Of a stretch of 64,000 nucleotides of DNA, positions 28,410 through 38,136 are shown one piece after another. Under the pieces are notes generated by a model that searched no databases, was not told where the DNA came from, and worked only from the letters and a program-made list of their open reading frames with translations. Position 1 is the stretch's first letter. Each line of letters starts with the position of its first letter. Origin of the DNA: Roseateles asaccharophilus (GTDB lineage: Bacteria; Pseudomonadota; Gammaproteobacteria; Burkholderiales; Burkholderiaceae_C); the NCBI RefSeq assembly GCF_004362405.1, contig NZ_SNXE01000001.1, positions 682,001 to 746,000 of the forward strand, in the 5' to 3' direction. Position numbers and translations under genes: made by a program.

Positions 28410-28791
28410 CGCTGTCGGTCTCCAAGCAAGGTCTAAAACGAAACCCCGGGCACTTGTGGCGACCGGGGTTCCCAGGGCGAAAACAGGCGGGAGTCTAATG
28501 GACGCGGACCTGGGGACAACCCGCATTTGCCCTTGGTTTTCGGGAAAAGCCCCGCGTGAACCCCATGAACAGGGGCGAAACCGGGCATTTCTGGGCGAAA
28601 ATGCGCGCCCGATGCACCCTGGGGGCCGCGCTCCTGGGGTTGCCGTGCATGGCTTTTAGCCTCCCGGCGCCTTAGACTGCGCGGCTTCGCCCGGAGCCCG
28701 CGCCCATCCGCGCCGGTCCCCTGTAGTGATGCGCCCCGCCGCCCACAAGGCCGGTGGCGTTGTGGTTTGCGAGATAAGGATTCTTGACGTG
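28410..28791. other. Divergent control region of the peptide transporter
   Basis: 382 bases without a gene between the permease operon (left) and the binding-protein array (right). On the minus strand TTGTCC (28514-28519), a 16-base spacer and TAGACT (28492-28497) form a plausible sigma-70 promoter for the permeases, with a leader of about 76 bases. On the plus strand TAGACT (28673-28678) recurs with a weak -35 (TGGCTT, 28650-28655) and would serve the binding proteins. Both -10 boxes sit in the same TTAGACT string. No clear inverted repeat was seen. Confidence 0.45.
28492..28519 (-). promoter_or_regulatory. Promoter for the YejB/E/F-like operon
   Basis: On the minus strand, -35 TTGTCC and -10 TAGACT are separated by 16 bases. 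It is about 83 bases upstream of the YejB-like ATG. Confidence 0.4.
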
Positions 28792-30618
28792 ATGCGACGT
28801 GGATTTGCAAGGGCTGCTGGCCTGGCCGCCCTGCTCGGCGCCTTCTCCCTGACTGTGGCGGCCCAGACGGCCCAGCCCACCAAGACGCTGAGGTATTCCT
28901 TCCGCGTGGCCGAAACCGGCTTCGATCCCGCCCAGATCTCGGACCGCTACTCCAAGACGGTGGCCGCCGGCATCTTCGAGGCGCCGCTGGAATTCGCCTA
29001 TCTGGCCCGCCCCTACCAGCTGCGCCCCTCGACGGCCGCGGCCATGCCCGAGATCTCGGAAGACTTCAAGACCCTGACCTTCCGCATCAAGCCCGGCATC
29101 TACTTCTCGGACGATCCGGCCTTTGGCGGCAAGAAGCGCGAGCTCACCGCGGCCGACTACATCTACTCCATCAAGCGCCACTACGACCCGGCGCTCAACA
29201 GCCGCAACCTCTATCTGCTGGAGAACGTGCAGATCCTGGGCCTGTCCGAGCTGCGCAAGGAGCTGATGGCGGCCAAGAAGCCCTTTGACTACGACCGCGA
29301 GGTCGAGGGCCTGCAGCTGCTGGACCGCTACACCTTCCGCGTCAAGCTGGGCGTGGGCGATCCGCGCTTCATCAACCAGTTTGCCGACTCGGCCTTCCTG
29401 GGCGCCATGGCGCGCGAGGTGGTGGAGTACTACGGCGAGAAGAAGATCATGGAGCACCCGGTGGGCACCGGGCCCTACCGCCTGGCCGAATGGCGCCGCA
29501 GCTCGCGCATCGTGCTGGAGAAGAACCCGAACTATCGCGAAGAGCTCTACGACGAGCAGCCGCCCGCCGATGCCGACCCGGTGCTCAAGGCCCAGGCCGC
29601 CAAGCTCAAGGGCCGCCGCCTGCCCCTGACCGAGCGGGTGGAGATCGCCATCATCGAGGAGAACCAGCCGCGCTGGCTGTCCTTCCTGCGCCATGAGGCC
29701 GATGTGCTGGAGGAAGTGCCCTCCGAGTACGTGAGCATCGCCACGCCCAACGGCAAGCTGGCGCCCAATCTGGCCAAGGAAGGCATGCGCTCGGTGCGCT
29801 TCCCCTATCCGGAAGTGGCGTTCAGCTACTTCAATATGGAAGACCCGGTGGTGGGCGGCTACACGCCCGAGAAGGTGGCCCTGCGTCGCGCCATCTCGCT
29901 GGCCGTGGACATCGACAAGGAAATCCGCCTGCCGCGCCGCGGCCAGGCCATTCCGGCCCAGGGCCCCTTCGGCCCCGGCACCTTCGGCTACCGCCCGGAC
30001 TACAAGTCCGAGATGAGCGAGTACAACCTGCCCAAGGCCAAGGCCCTGCTGGATCTGTACGGCTATGTGGACAAGAACGGCGACGGCTGGCGCGATCTGC
30101 CCGACGGCAAGCCCCTGGTCATCGAGTACGCCACCCAGCCCGACAGCCAGAGCCGCCAGCTCATCGAGCAGTGGCAGAAGAATATGGACGCCCTGGGCGT
30201 GCGCATCGAGTTCAAGACCGCCAAGTGGCCCGAGAACCTCAAGAGCGCCAATGCCGGCAAGCTGATGATGTGGGGCGTGTCCTGGGTGGCCACCGCGCCG
30301 GACGGCGACACCTTCCTGGCCCTGGGTGATGGCCGCGCCAAGGGCCAGGCCAACAAGTCGCGTTTCGACCTGCCGGCCTACAACGAGCTCTACCAGAAGC
30401 AGAAGCTGCTGCCCAACGGCCCCGAGCGCCAGGCCCTGATGGAGCAGGCGGCCAAGCTGATGATCGCCTACATGCCCTACAAGATCACGGTGCACCGCCT
30501 CTTCACCGACCTGGCCCAGCCCTGGGTGATCGGCTTTGACCGCAATGTCTTCATCCGCGATTTCTGGCAGTACGTGGACATCGACACCGAACAGCTCAAG
30601 AAGCAGCAGGCGCGCTGA
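28792..30618 (+). CDS. Peptide ABC transporter substrate-binding protein 1 (family 5)
   Basis: 608 residues from the ATG at 28792, with AAGGA about 12 bases upstream; a GTG at 28789 is an alternative. A signal peptide ends VAAQ. The mature protein has the SBP_bac_5 fold of DppA/OppA/YejA: LRYSFRVAETGFDPAQISD, an FRIKPGIYFSDDPAFGGKKREL strand, and NMEDPVVGGYTPEKVALRRAI. It should capture peptides in the periplasm and deliver them to the permeases encoded divergently. It is first of four tandem paralogues. Confidence 0.88.
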   Translation: MRRGFARAAGLAALLGAFSLTVAAQTAQPTKTLRYSFRVAETGFDPAQISDRYSKTVAAGIFEAPLEFAYLARPYQLRPSTAAAMPEISEDFKTLTFRIKPGIYFSDDPAFGGKKRELTAADYIYSIKRHYDPALNSRNLYLLENVQILGLSELRKELMAAKKPFDYDREVEGLQLLDRYTFRVKLGVGDPRFINQFADSAFLGAMAREVVEYYGEKKIMEHPVGTGPYRLAEWRRSSRIVLEKNPNYREELYDEQPPADADPVLKAQAAKLKGRRLPLTERVEIAIIEENQPRWLSFLRHEADVLEEVPSEYVSIATPNGKLAPNLAKEGMRSVRFPYPEVAFSYFNMEDPVVGGYTPEKVALRRAISLAVDIDKEIRLPRRGQAIPAQGPFGPGTFGYRPDYKSEMSEYNLPKAKALLDLYGYVDKNGDGWRDLPDGKPLVIEYATQPDSQSRQLIEQWQKNMDALGVRIEFKTAKWPENLKSANAGKLMMWGVSWVATAPDGDTFLALGDGRAKGQANKSRFDLPAYNELYQKQKLLPNGPERQALMEQAAKLMIAYMPYKITVHRLFTDLAQPWVIGFDRNVFIRDFWQYVDIDTEQLKKQQAR

Positions 30619-30690
30619 GCCTGCGCCCCAGAGCCCCCGAGTGCAGCGCCCGACCGGGCGGCCCGACTAGCGAGAAGCGTGTAAGCCACC

Positions 30691-32526
30691 ATGAAGATCC
30701 TGCGTCGCCAACTCTGCACTCTGGCCGCTCTGGGCACCCTGACGGCCCTGTCCCTGGGGCCCATCCGGGCGCTGGCGGCCGATGCGCCGCCCCCCGCGGC
30801 CAAGGTGCTGCGCTACGCCTTCCAGGTGGCGGAGACGGGCTTTGATCCGGCCCAGCTCTCCGACATCTACTCGCGCACCATCACCGCCCACATCTTCGAG
30901 GCCCTCTACCAGTACGACCATCTGGCCCGGCCGGTGCGCCTCAAGCCGCTGACGGCGGCGGCCATGCCCGAGGTCAGCGAGGACTTCCGGACCTGGACCA
31001 TCAAGCTCAAGCCCGGCATCTTCTTTGCCGACGACCCGGCCTTTGGCGGCAAGAAGCGTGAGCTGGTCGCCGAGGACTATGTCTACAGCTTCAAGCGCTT
31101 TGCCGACCCGGCCTTCAAGAGCCCGGCCTGGGCCACGATGGAGGACGCGGGCATCCTGGGCCTCAAGGCCCTGCGCGAGCAGGCGCTCAAGAGCAAGCAG
31201 GCCTTTGACTACGACAGCCCCATCGAGGGCCTGCGCGCCCTGGACCGCCACACCCTGCAGATCCGGGTGCAGCAGGGGCGACCCCATCTGCTGCAGGCCC
31301 TGCTGACCGGCTCCGACCTCTATGGCGCGGTGGCGCGCGAGGTGATCGAGGCCTATCCCGGCAAGAGCATGGAGCATCCGGTGGGTACCGGGCCCTTTGT
31401 GCTCAAGGAATGGCGGCGCAGCTCGCGCATGGTGCTGGAGCGCAACCCCAGCTACCGCGAGCGCTTCTACGACGCCGAGCCCGCGGCCGACGATGCCGAG
31501 GGTCAGGCCTTGCTGGCCCGCTTCAAGGGCCGCCGCCTGCCCATGCTGGACCGGGTGGAGATCTCGGTGATTGAGGAAGCCCAGCCGCGCTGGCTGAGCT
31601 TTCTGAACGGCGAGAAGGACTATCTGGAGCGCGTGCCGGCCGAGTTCATCAGCCAGGCCCTGCCCAATGGCCAGCTAGCACCCGGCCTGGCGCGCCGCGG
31701 CATCCAGGCGCAGCGCATCGTGGGCCCCGAGTCCACCATGACCGTCTTCAATATGGAAGACCCGGTGGTGGGCGGCTACACGGCCGAGAAGGTGGCCCTG
31801 CGCCGCGCCATCGGCCTGGCCATCGATGTGGACCGCGAGATCCGTCTGGTGCGCCGCGGCCAGGCCATTCCCGCGCAGTCGCCCGTGGTGCCTCACACCA
31901 CCGGCTATGCGCCGCAGTTCAAGAGCAGCATGAGCGACTTCGATCCGGCCCGGGCCAAGGCCCTGCTGGAGCTCTATGGCTATGTGGACCGCGATGGCGA
32001 TGGCTGGCGCGAACTGCCCGATGGCAGCCCCCTGACCCTGACCCGCCATACCCAGCCCGAGAGCGCCTCGCGCCAGCTCGACGAGATCCTGCAGAAGAAC
32101 CTCAAGGCTGTGGGCCTGCGCATCGAGTTCAAGACGGCCAAATGGCCCGAGAACCTCAAGAGCGTGCGCGGCGGCAAGTTCCAGATCTGGGGCGTGGCCT
32201 CCTCGGCCGACAAGCCCGATGCGCAGGCGGCGCTGCAGCGCCTCTACGGCCCGGCCACGGGCGGGCAGAATCTCTCGCGCTTCAAGCTGCCGGCTTTTGA
32301 CCGCCTCTACGAGCGCATGCAGACCCTGCCCGACGGCCCCGAGCGCCTGGCCCTGATCGAGGAGGCCAAGCGCATCGCCGCGGTCTACCTGCCCTATCGC
32401 AACCATGTGCACCGGCTCATCACCGATGTGAACCAGCCCTGGCTGATCGGCTACCGTCGCGCCCTGTTCTGGCAGGACTGGTGGCAGTACGTGGATGTGG
32501 ACCCGACCCTGAAAGCCCAACCATGA
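30691..32526 (+). CDS. Peptide ABC transporter substrate-binding protein 2 (family 5)
   Basis: 611 residues, signal peptide ending RALAADAP. It has the same family-5 blocks as its neighbours: LRYAFQVAETGFDPAQLSD, KPGIFFADDPAFGGKKREL, VGTGPFVLKEWRRSS, and NMEDPVVGGYTAEKVALRRAI. It starts 72 bases after the first paralogue and overlaps the third by an ATGA. High similarity to its neighbours suggests recent duplication with possible change in ligand range. Confidence 0.88.
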   Translation: MKILRRQLCTLAALGTLTALSLGPIRALAADAPPPAAKVLRYAFQVAETGFDPAQLSDIYSRTITAHIFEALYQYDHLARPVRLKPLTAAAMPEVSEDFRTWTIKLKPGIFFADDPAFGGKKRELVAEDYVYSFKRFADPAFKSPAWATMEDAGILGLKALREQALKSKQAFDYDSPIEGLRALDRHTLQIRVQQGRPHLLQALLTGSDLYGAVAREVIEAYPGKSMEHPVGTGPFVLKEWRRSSRMVLERNPSYRERFYDAEPAADDAEGQALLARFKGRRLPMLDRVEISVIEEAQPRWLSFLNGEKDYLERVPAEFISQALPNGQLAPGLARRGIQAQRIVGPESTMTVFNMEDPVVGGYTAEKVALRRAIGLAIDVDREIRLVRRGQAIPAQSPVVPHTTGYAPQFKSSMSDFDPARAKALLELYGYVDRDGDGWRELPDGSPLTLTRHTQPESASRQLDEILQKNLKAVGLRIEFKTAKWPENLKSVRGGKFQIWGVASSADKPDAQAALQRLYGPATGGQNLSRFKLPAFDRLYERMQTLPDGPERLALIEEAKRIAAVYLPYRNHVHRLITDVNQPWLIGYRRALFWQDWWQYVDVDPTLKAQP

Positions 32527-34367
32527 AACGCAGACAACTCTTTGCCGGCGCCTTGGCGCCCCTTGCGCCTCTTGCCGCCGCCCTGCTGCTGAGCGGCGCC
32601 GTGCCCCAGGCCCTGGCGAACAAGAGTGAGGCGCCGGCCGAGCCCAAGGTGCTGCGCTATGCCTTCTTGGCCTCCGAGACCGGCTTCGACCCCGCCCAGC
32701 TCAGCGATCTGTACTCGCGCATCGTCACCGGCCATCTCTTCGAGGGCCTGTACAAGTACGACTATCTGGCCCGTCCCTACAAGATCAAGCCCAATGTGGC
32801 GGCCGATATGCCCGAGGTCAGCGCCGACTACCGGACCTGGACCATCAAGCTCAAGCCCGGCATCTTCTTCACCGATGACCCGGTCTTCAAGGGCAAGCCG
32901 CGCGAGCTGGTGGCCGAGGACTTTGTCTACGCCTTCAAGCGCTTCTTCGACCCGGCCACCAAGAGCCCCGTCTACGCCGGCATGGCCTCGATCGGCATGC
33001 TGGGCGTGGACGAGCTGCGCCAGGCCGCGCTCAAGAACAAGAAGCCCTTCGACTACGACACCCCTGTCGAGGGCCTGCGCGCCCTGGACCGCTACACCCT
33101 GCAGATCAAGCTCAAAGAGCCGCGCCCGCGCCTGCTCTTTACCCTGGCGGACAACAGCCTGATGGGCGCCGTGGCCCGCGAGGTGGTGGAGCATTACGGC
33201 GACAAGATCATGGAGCATCCGGTGGGCACGGGGCCCTTCAAGCTCAAGAGCTGGCGCCGCAGCTCCCAGATCGTGCTGGAACGCAACCCCAGCTACCGCG
33301 AGCTGGTCTACGACGCCGAGCCCAATGCCGACGATGCGCGGGCCCAGGAGTTCGCCGCCCGTTTCAAGGGCCGTCGCCTGCCCATGCTGGACGAGGTGCA
33401 CATCTCCATCATCGAAGAGTCGCAGCCGCGCTGGCTGGCCTTTCTGAACGGCGAGTTCGATCTGGTGTCCGTGCCCCTGGAATTCAGCGGCGTGGCCCTG
33501 CCGCACGGCAAGCTGGCGCCCAACCTGGCCAAGCGCGGTGTGCAGCTGGAGCGCGTGCTCAACACCGACCGGGTGCTCTACTACTTCAATATGGAAGATG
33601 CGGTGGTGGGCGGCTACACGGCCGATAAGGTGGCGCTGCGCCGCGCCATCAGCCTGGCCACCGATGTGGGCCGCGAGATCCGTCTGGCGCGGCGCGGCCA
33701 GGCCATCGTGGCCCAGTCCGTGGTGGCGCCCTTCTCCTACGGCTACGACCCGGAGTTCAAGACCGAGAACAGCGACTTCGACCTGCCGCGCGCCAAGGCC
33801 CTGCTGGAGATGTACGGCTACAAGGACCGCGACGGCGACGGCTGGCGCGAGCTGCCCGATGGCAAGCCCCTGGAGATCGAGTACGCCAGCCAGCCCGACG
33901 CGCTCTCGCGCCAGTTCGACGAGCTCTGGAAGAAGAACATGGACGCCCTGGGCGTGCGCTTCAAGATCAAGGCCGGCAAGTGGCCCGAGCAGCTCAAGAG
34001 CGCGCGCGCCGGCCAGCTGCAGATCTGGCAGCTGGGCTATAGCGCCGCCTCGCCCGATGTGCAGGACGGTCTGCAGATCCTCAACGGCCCGGACGCCGGT
34101 GGCCAGAACCTGGCGCGCTTCCGCAACGATCGCTTCGACGCCATCTACAAGCGCATGCAGGAGCTGCCGGACGGCCCCGAACGCCTGGCCCTGCTGCGCG
34201 AGGCGCAGCGCATCACGGTGGCCTTCATGCCGCAGAAGTACACGGTGCACCGCATCATCAACGACCTCAGCCAGCCCTGGCTGATCGGCTACAAGCGCCC
34301 GCCCTTCGGCAATGTCTGGTGGCAGTACGTGGACATTGACGAGAGCAAGCGCGAGACCGCGCGCTGA
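32523..34367 (+). CDS. Peptide ABC transporter substrate-binding protein 3 (family 5)
   Basis: 614 residues from the ATG at 32523 (MKRRQLFAGAL), which overlaps the stop of paralogue 2. An export signal ends PQALANKSEA; MKRRQLF could be Tat-like, although the region is Ala-rich as in Sec signals. Family blocks: LRYAFLASETGFDPAQLSD, KPGIFFTDDPVFKGKPREL, and NMEDAVVGGYTADKVALRRAI. The Pro-Val to Ala-Val change in the last block marks it off from the first two. It ends 8 bases before paralogue 4. Confidence 0.88.
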   Translation: MKRRQLFAGALAPLAPLAAALLLSGAVPQALANKSEAPAEPKVLRYAFLASETGFDPAQLSDLYSRIVTGHLFEGLYKYDYLARPYKIKPNVAADMPEVSADYRTWTIKLKPGIFFTDDPVFKGKPRELVAEDFVYAFKRFFDPATKSPVYAGMASIGMLGVDELRQAALKNKKPFDYDTPVEGLRALDRYTLQIKLKEPRPRLLFTLADNSLMGAVAREVVEHYGDKIMEHPVGTGPFKLKSWRRSSQIVLERNPSYRELVYDAEPNADDARAQEFAARFKGRRLPMLDEVHISIIEESQPRWLAFLNGEFDLVSVPLEFSGVALPHGKLAPNLAKRGVQLERVLNTDRVLYYFNMEDAVVGGYTADKVALRRAISLATDVGREIRLARRGQAIVAQSVVAPFSYGYDPEFKTENSDFDLPRAKALLEMYGYKDRDGDGWRELPDGKPLEIEYASQPDALSRQFDELWKKNMDALGVRFKIKAGKWPEQLKSARAGQLQIWQLGYSAASPDVQDGLQILNGPDAGGQNLARFRNDRFDAIYKRMQELPDGPERLALLREAQRITVAFMPQKYTVHRIINDLSQPWLIGYKRPPFGNVWWQYVDIDESKRETAR

Positions 34368-34375
34368 GCCTGCGC

Positions 34376-36184
34376 ATGCCGGCCATGAGCTGCATCACCC
34401 CGCGTCGCCGCGATCTGTTGCTGGGCAGCCTGGCCGCCGCCGGCGTGGCCCTGCCGGGCGCGGGCCTGGCGGCCACCGGCCGCAAGGTGCTGCGCGTCGC
34501 CTTCCAGACCGCGGAGGTGGGCTTCGACCCGCCCCAGGTCTCGGACCAGACCTCGGTGCACATCAACGCCCATATCTTTGAGCCGCCGCTGTGCTACGAC
34601 CCGCTGGCCCCGGGGGCGGTGCTGCGCCCGCTGACGGCGGCGGCCCTGCCCGAGATCAGCGCCGATGCGCGGCACTTCGTCTTCAGCATCCGGCCCGGCA
34701 TCTTCTTTGCTGACGATCCGGCCTTCAAGGGTCAGCGCCGTGAGCTGGTGGCCGAGGACTATGTCTACAGCATCAAGCGCTTCTTCGATCCGCGCCTGCG
34801 CACCGAGCATCTCTACCAGTTCGAGGGTGCCCAGATCCTGGGCCTGAACGAGCTTCGCCAGGCGGCGATCAAGAGCCAGCGTCCCTTCGACTACGACCGT
34901 CCGGTGCCGGGCCTGCGCGCCCTGGACCGCTACCGTTTCGAGATCCGCCTGGCCGAGGGTGATCCGCGCTTTGTGCACCACTTCGCCAATGCGGGCCTGA
35001 CCGGCGCGGTGGCGCGCGAGGTGGTGCAGGCCTATGGCGAGGAGCTGATGGCCCACCCCGTGGGCACGGGCCCCTTCCGGCTGGCGCGCTGGCGGCGCGG
35101 CTCCCTCATCGTGCTGGAGCGCAACCCCGGCTTTCGCGAGCAGCGCTTTGACAGCGTGGCCCCGCCGGACGATGCCCAGGCCCAGGCCATGGCCGCGCAT
35201 CTGGCCGGCCGGCGTCTGCCCCTGCTGGACGAGGTGCATGTCGCCATCATCGAGGAGTCGCAGCCGCGCTGGCTGGCCTTCCAGGGCGGCGAGCTCGATG
35301 TGCTGACCCTGCCGCCCGGCTTGGCCCCCGTGGTCATGCCCGGGGGGCGGCTGGCGCCGCATCTGGCCAAGCGTGGCATGCAGGCACGCACCAGCCTGGG
35401 TCCCGACGTCAAGTTCACCTTCTTCAACTGCCAGGACCCCCAGGTGGGCGGCAACACGCCCGAGCGCGTGGCCCTGCGCCGCGCCATCGCCCTGGCCTAT
35501 GACAGCGAGCAGGAGATCCGCGTGGTGTTCAAGGGCCAGGCCGTGCCGGCCCAGTCCCTGCTGCCGCCCGTGATCTACGGCCATGACCCCCAGCTGCGCA
35601 GCGAGCTCAGTGCCGCCGACCTGCCGCGTGCCCGCGCCCTGCTGGACATCTACGGCTACCGCGACCGCGACGGCGACGGCTGGCGCGAGCATCCCGATGG
35701 CCAGCCCCTGACCCTGCGCATGGCCGGCACGGCGCACTCCAACCAGCGCGCGGTCAACGAGCTCTGGAAAAAGCGCATGGACGCCCTGGGCCTGCGCATG
35801 GAGTTCGAGACCAGCCAGTTTGGCGAGCTGATCAAGAAGAGCCTGGCCGGCCAGCTGATGATGTGGGGCTTCAGCTGGGACATCAGCGCGCCCGACGGCG
35901 ACTTCTTCCTGGCCATGGCCTACGGGCCCAATGCCGGCCAGTCCAATGACGCGCGCTGGCAGCTGCCGGCCTATGACCGGCTCTACGAGCGCCAGCGCCG
36001 CCTGCCCGACGGCCCCGAACGCCTGGCCGCCATGCGCGAGGCCAACCGGCTGATGCTGGCCTATATGCCCTATATCGCGCACTCCCACGCCATCCGCGTG
36101 GACCTCTGGCAGCCCCGGGTTCAAGGCTACCGCCGCCACCCCTTCAACCGCGACTGGTGGCGCTACGTGGATCTGCAGGGCTGA
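34376..36184 (+). CDS. Peptide ABC transporter substrate-binding protein 4 (family 5), Tat-type signal
   Basis: 602 residues from 34376; a second ATG is at 34385. The signal is TPRRRDLLLGSLAAAGVAL, with a twin-Arg like that of Tat substrates, while the three paralogues upstream look more Sec-like. The mature protein is the most divergent: LRVAFQTAEVGFDPPQVSD, and NCQDPQVGGNTPERVALRRAI in place of NMEDPVVGGYT. It is the last gene of the array. Tat export suggests folding or cofactor loading before transport. Confidence 0.85.
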   Translation: MPAMSCITPRRRDLLLGSLAAAGVALPGAGLAATGRKVLRVAFQTAEVGFDPPQVSDQTSVHINAHIFEPPLCYDPLAPGAVLRPLTAAALPEISADARHFVFSIRPGIFFADDPAFKGQRRELVAEDYVYSIKRFFDPRLRTEHLYQFEGAQILGLNELRQAAIKSQRPFDYDRPVPGLRALDRYRFEIRLAEGDPRFVHHFANAGLTGAVAREVVQAYGEELMAHPVGTGPFRLARWRRGSLIVLERNPGFREQRFDSVAPPDDAQAQAMAAHLAGRRLPLLDEVHVAIIEESQPRWLAFQGGELDVLTLPPGLAPVVMPGGRLAPHLAKRGMQARTSLGPDVKFTFFNCQDPQVGGNTPERVALRRAIALAYDSEQEIRVVFKGQAVPAQSLLPPVIYGHDPQLRSELSAADLPRARALLDIYGYRDRDGDGWREHPDGQPLTLRMAGTAHSNQRAVNELWKKRMDALGLRMEFETSQFGELIKKSLAGQLMMWGFSWDISAPDGDFFLAMAYGPNAGQSNDARWQLPAYDRLYERQRRLPDGPERLAAMREANRLMLAYMPYIAHSHAIRVDLWQPRVQGYRRHPFNRDWWRYVDLQG

Positions 36185-36201
36185 GGCCCGGCAGGCGCTG
36201 G

Positions 36202-37242
36202 TCAGCGCCGCATGCGGCGCAGGGCCAGAAAGGCGATGGCCCCGGTCAGCCCGGCGATCAGGGCCAGCATGATCCAGAAGCCCCGGCCATGTTCGGCCAG
36301 GGGAATGCCGCCCACATTCATGCCGAACAGGCCCGAGACCAGATTGATGGGCAGGGCCAGCACCGTGACCATGGTCAGGGTGAAGAGGCTGCGGTTATTG
36401 GCCTCGGCCACGCGGGTGGCGTTCTCGTCCTGCATCAGCTTGATGCGCTCCTGCAGGGCCGCGATATCGCCCAGCACCAGGGCGAACTCCTCGCTGGCCC
36501 GGCGCAGCTGCTCGCGAGCCTCCACCGTCACCCAGGCGGGCGGCCTGCTGAGCATGCGCATCAGGGCGCTGGGCTCGGGCGCCAGCAGGCGCTGCAGCCG
36601 CACCATGAGGCGTCGCAGCGAGGCGATTTCGGCGGTCTGTGCCTCGGGGCGGCCGGCCAGCAAGGCGTCCTCGATCTCGTCCACCCGCTGGGTGGCCTGG
36701 CGCACGATGCGTTGCAACTCATCGGCTTGGTCATTCAGCAGATGGGTCAGCAGCTCCAGGCCCGAGCCCAGGGGCTCACCGCGCCGCACGGCCATGCGCA
36801 GCCGGTCCACCGCGCGCAGGGGACGGCGCCGGGCGCTCAGCACCAGGCCCGGACTCAGGGCCAGCCACAGCGTGGCCAGATCGCTGGCCTCGAAGCTGAA
36901 GTCGAAGGTCACGTCGTTGATCACGGCCAGCAGGCTGTCGCCGTCGCGCTCGATGCGGGTGGAGCGCGAGGCGCTCTCGTGCAGGGCTTCAAAGAAGCTC
37001 TCGGGCAGATCGGTGGCGTGCTTGCGCAGCCAGGCCTCGGCGCCGGCATGGCTGAGATTGAAGTGCAGCCACAGCACGCTGCCGTCGGCGGCGGCGCTGT
37101 CCGGATGCAATGGCAGGGCCTCGCTGGCCTGGCTCAGGGCCTGGGCCGGGCGCTCCGGATGCAGGCGGTAGCCGCAGATCAGACCGTCGGCATCGCAGCC
37201 GTAGCTGGAGATGGCGGCGGGAGCGCCAGGCAGGCCGGGCAT
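36202..37242 (-). CDS. CorA/ZntB-like divalent cation transporter
   Basis: 346 residues. A large cytoplasmic N-domain is followed by two C-terminal membrane helices joined at the CorA signature GMN, here GMNVGGIPL. GMNVGGIP with the following acidic AEHG is closer to ZntB than to CorA Mg2+ channels. It should move Zn2+ or Mg2+ as a pentamer. Specificity is inferred from that loop. It is convergent with the last binding-protein gene and 16 bases upstream of two small hypothetical genes. Confidence 0.88.
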   Translation of the reverse strand: MPGLPGAPAAISSYGCDADGLICGYRLHPERPAQALSQASEALPLHPDSAAADGSVLWLHFNLSHAGAEAWLRKHATDLPESFFEALHESASRSTRIERDGDSLLAVINDVTFDFSFEASDLATLWLALSPGLVLSARRRPLRAVDRLRMAVRRGEPLGSGLELLTHLLNDQADELQRIVRQATQRVDEIEDALLAGRPEAQTAEIASLRRLMVRLQRLLAPEPSALMRMLSRPPAWVTVEAREQLRRASEEFALVLGDIAALQERIKLMQDENATRVAEANNRSLFTLTMVTVLALPINLVSGLFGMNVGGIPLAEHGRGFWIMLALIAGLTGAIAFLALRRMRR

Positions 37243-37258
37243 GGGCTGGATGCGGACC

Positions 37259-37552
37259 TCAGTGCGGGGCCGGCTGACCGAAGCAGCCGCCGGTCAGGTC
37301 GGCAAAGGCATTGAACAGCCAGGGGCTGCCCGGCATCACGGTGTAGTGGCGGCGCTGGCCGGTGGAGCGGCGGCGCAGCGTGATCAGATGGCCCAGCTCG
37401 CTGCGCGGGCCGCTGCGCAGCTCGAAGTCCCGGGGCTCGAAGCCGGCACGGCTGAGCGTGCTGGACAGCGGTGCCCAGAGCGGGTCCTGCGGCAGATCAT
37501 CGAGGCGGGCCATGGCGGGCGGGTTGAGGCTGGGGTTGCAACAGAGCCGCAT
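37259..37552 (-). CDS. Small hypothetical protein
   Basis: 97 residues. The start at 37552 is supported by GGAGG (37561-37565 on the minus strand) 8 bases upstream; an inner ATG at 37513 lacks such a site. No family is recognised. The tail has RSTGQRRHYTVMPGSPWLFNAFADLTGGCFG, a conserved-looking aromatic and Gly segment. It ends 16 bases before the start of the ZntB-like gene, and a second small hypothetical gene lies 45 bases upstream on the same strand. Confidence 0.5.
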   Translation of the reverse strand: MRLCCNPSLNPPAMARLDDLPQDPLWAPLSSTLSRAGFEPRDFELRSGPRSELGHLITLRRRSTGQRRHYTVMPGSPWLFNAFADLTGGCFGQPAPH

Positions 37553-37597
37553 GATGAAGGCCTCCGGTGACCGCTTGATGAAGCCGGCTCGCGGAGC

Positions 37598-38062
37598 TCA
37601 GGCGGTGTTGAGCAGCACCCGCTGACGGAACAGATCGGCCCGCTCCGCATCGGCGCGGCGGCCGATCTCGGCCGTGCACTCGTCCAGCCAGCGCTGGAAG
37701 CTGCTTTCGGAGTCGACTTCACGGGCCAGCTCGCGCAGGGCCTCGTCCCGTCCGGCCAGCATGCGGGCCGCCAGATCCAGGGCGTAGACCTTGCTGCGCA
37801 AGAGGCGCTGGGCGGCCGATGGGCCTGTGGTGCCGGGCGTGGCGGGCGCGGCTGGCTGGCTGATCAGGCCTTGCTGCTGGAGTTGGGCGAAGGCGGCGTC
37901 GGCCGCCAGGCCCAGGCCCTGTGCCAGGGGGCGCAGCGCCGCCATGGACTTGCGCCCATCCACCATGATGAGCAGGGCGCGCAGTGCCGCGGGCAGGGAG
38001 GCGCGCTCGGCCAGGCGCTGCCGGCCGGCTTCGGTCTTGCACGGGATGAAGTCAGGGTTCAT
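37598..38062 (-). CDS. Hypothetical protein, winged-helix-like N-terminus
   Basis: 154 residues from the ATG at 38062 (a GTG at 38068 is also possible). The first half, LPAALRALLIMVDGRKSMAALRPLAQGLGLAADAAFAQLQQQGLI, reads like a small winged-helix or PAS-linked dimer segment seen in Burkholderiales proteins of unknown role. It is followed by a Pro/Ala-rich linker and a Leu/Arg helix (LLRSKVYALDLAARML). Function is unknown. It lies upstream of the 97-residue gene on the same strand and 75 bases downstream of the thioredoxin-like gene. Confidence 0.5.
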   Translation of the reverse strand: MNPDFIPCKTEAGRQRLAERASLPAALRALLIMVDGRKSMAALRPLAQGLGLAADAAFAQLQQQGLISQPAAPATPGTTGPSAAQRLLRSKVYALDLAARMLAGRDEALRELAREVDSESSFQRWLDECTAEIGRRADAERADLFRQRVLLNTA

Positions 38063-38136
38063 GGGCACAGCAGGTGTTGCCCTGCCATGCTGCCCCGCGC
38101 TGATGGCGGGCGGATGACGTTTGTGTGAACCCTGGC

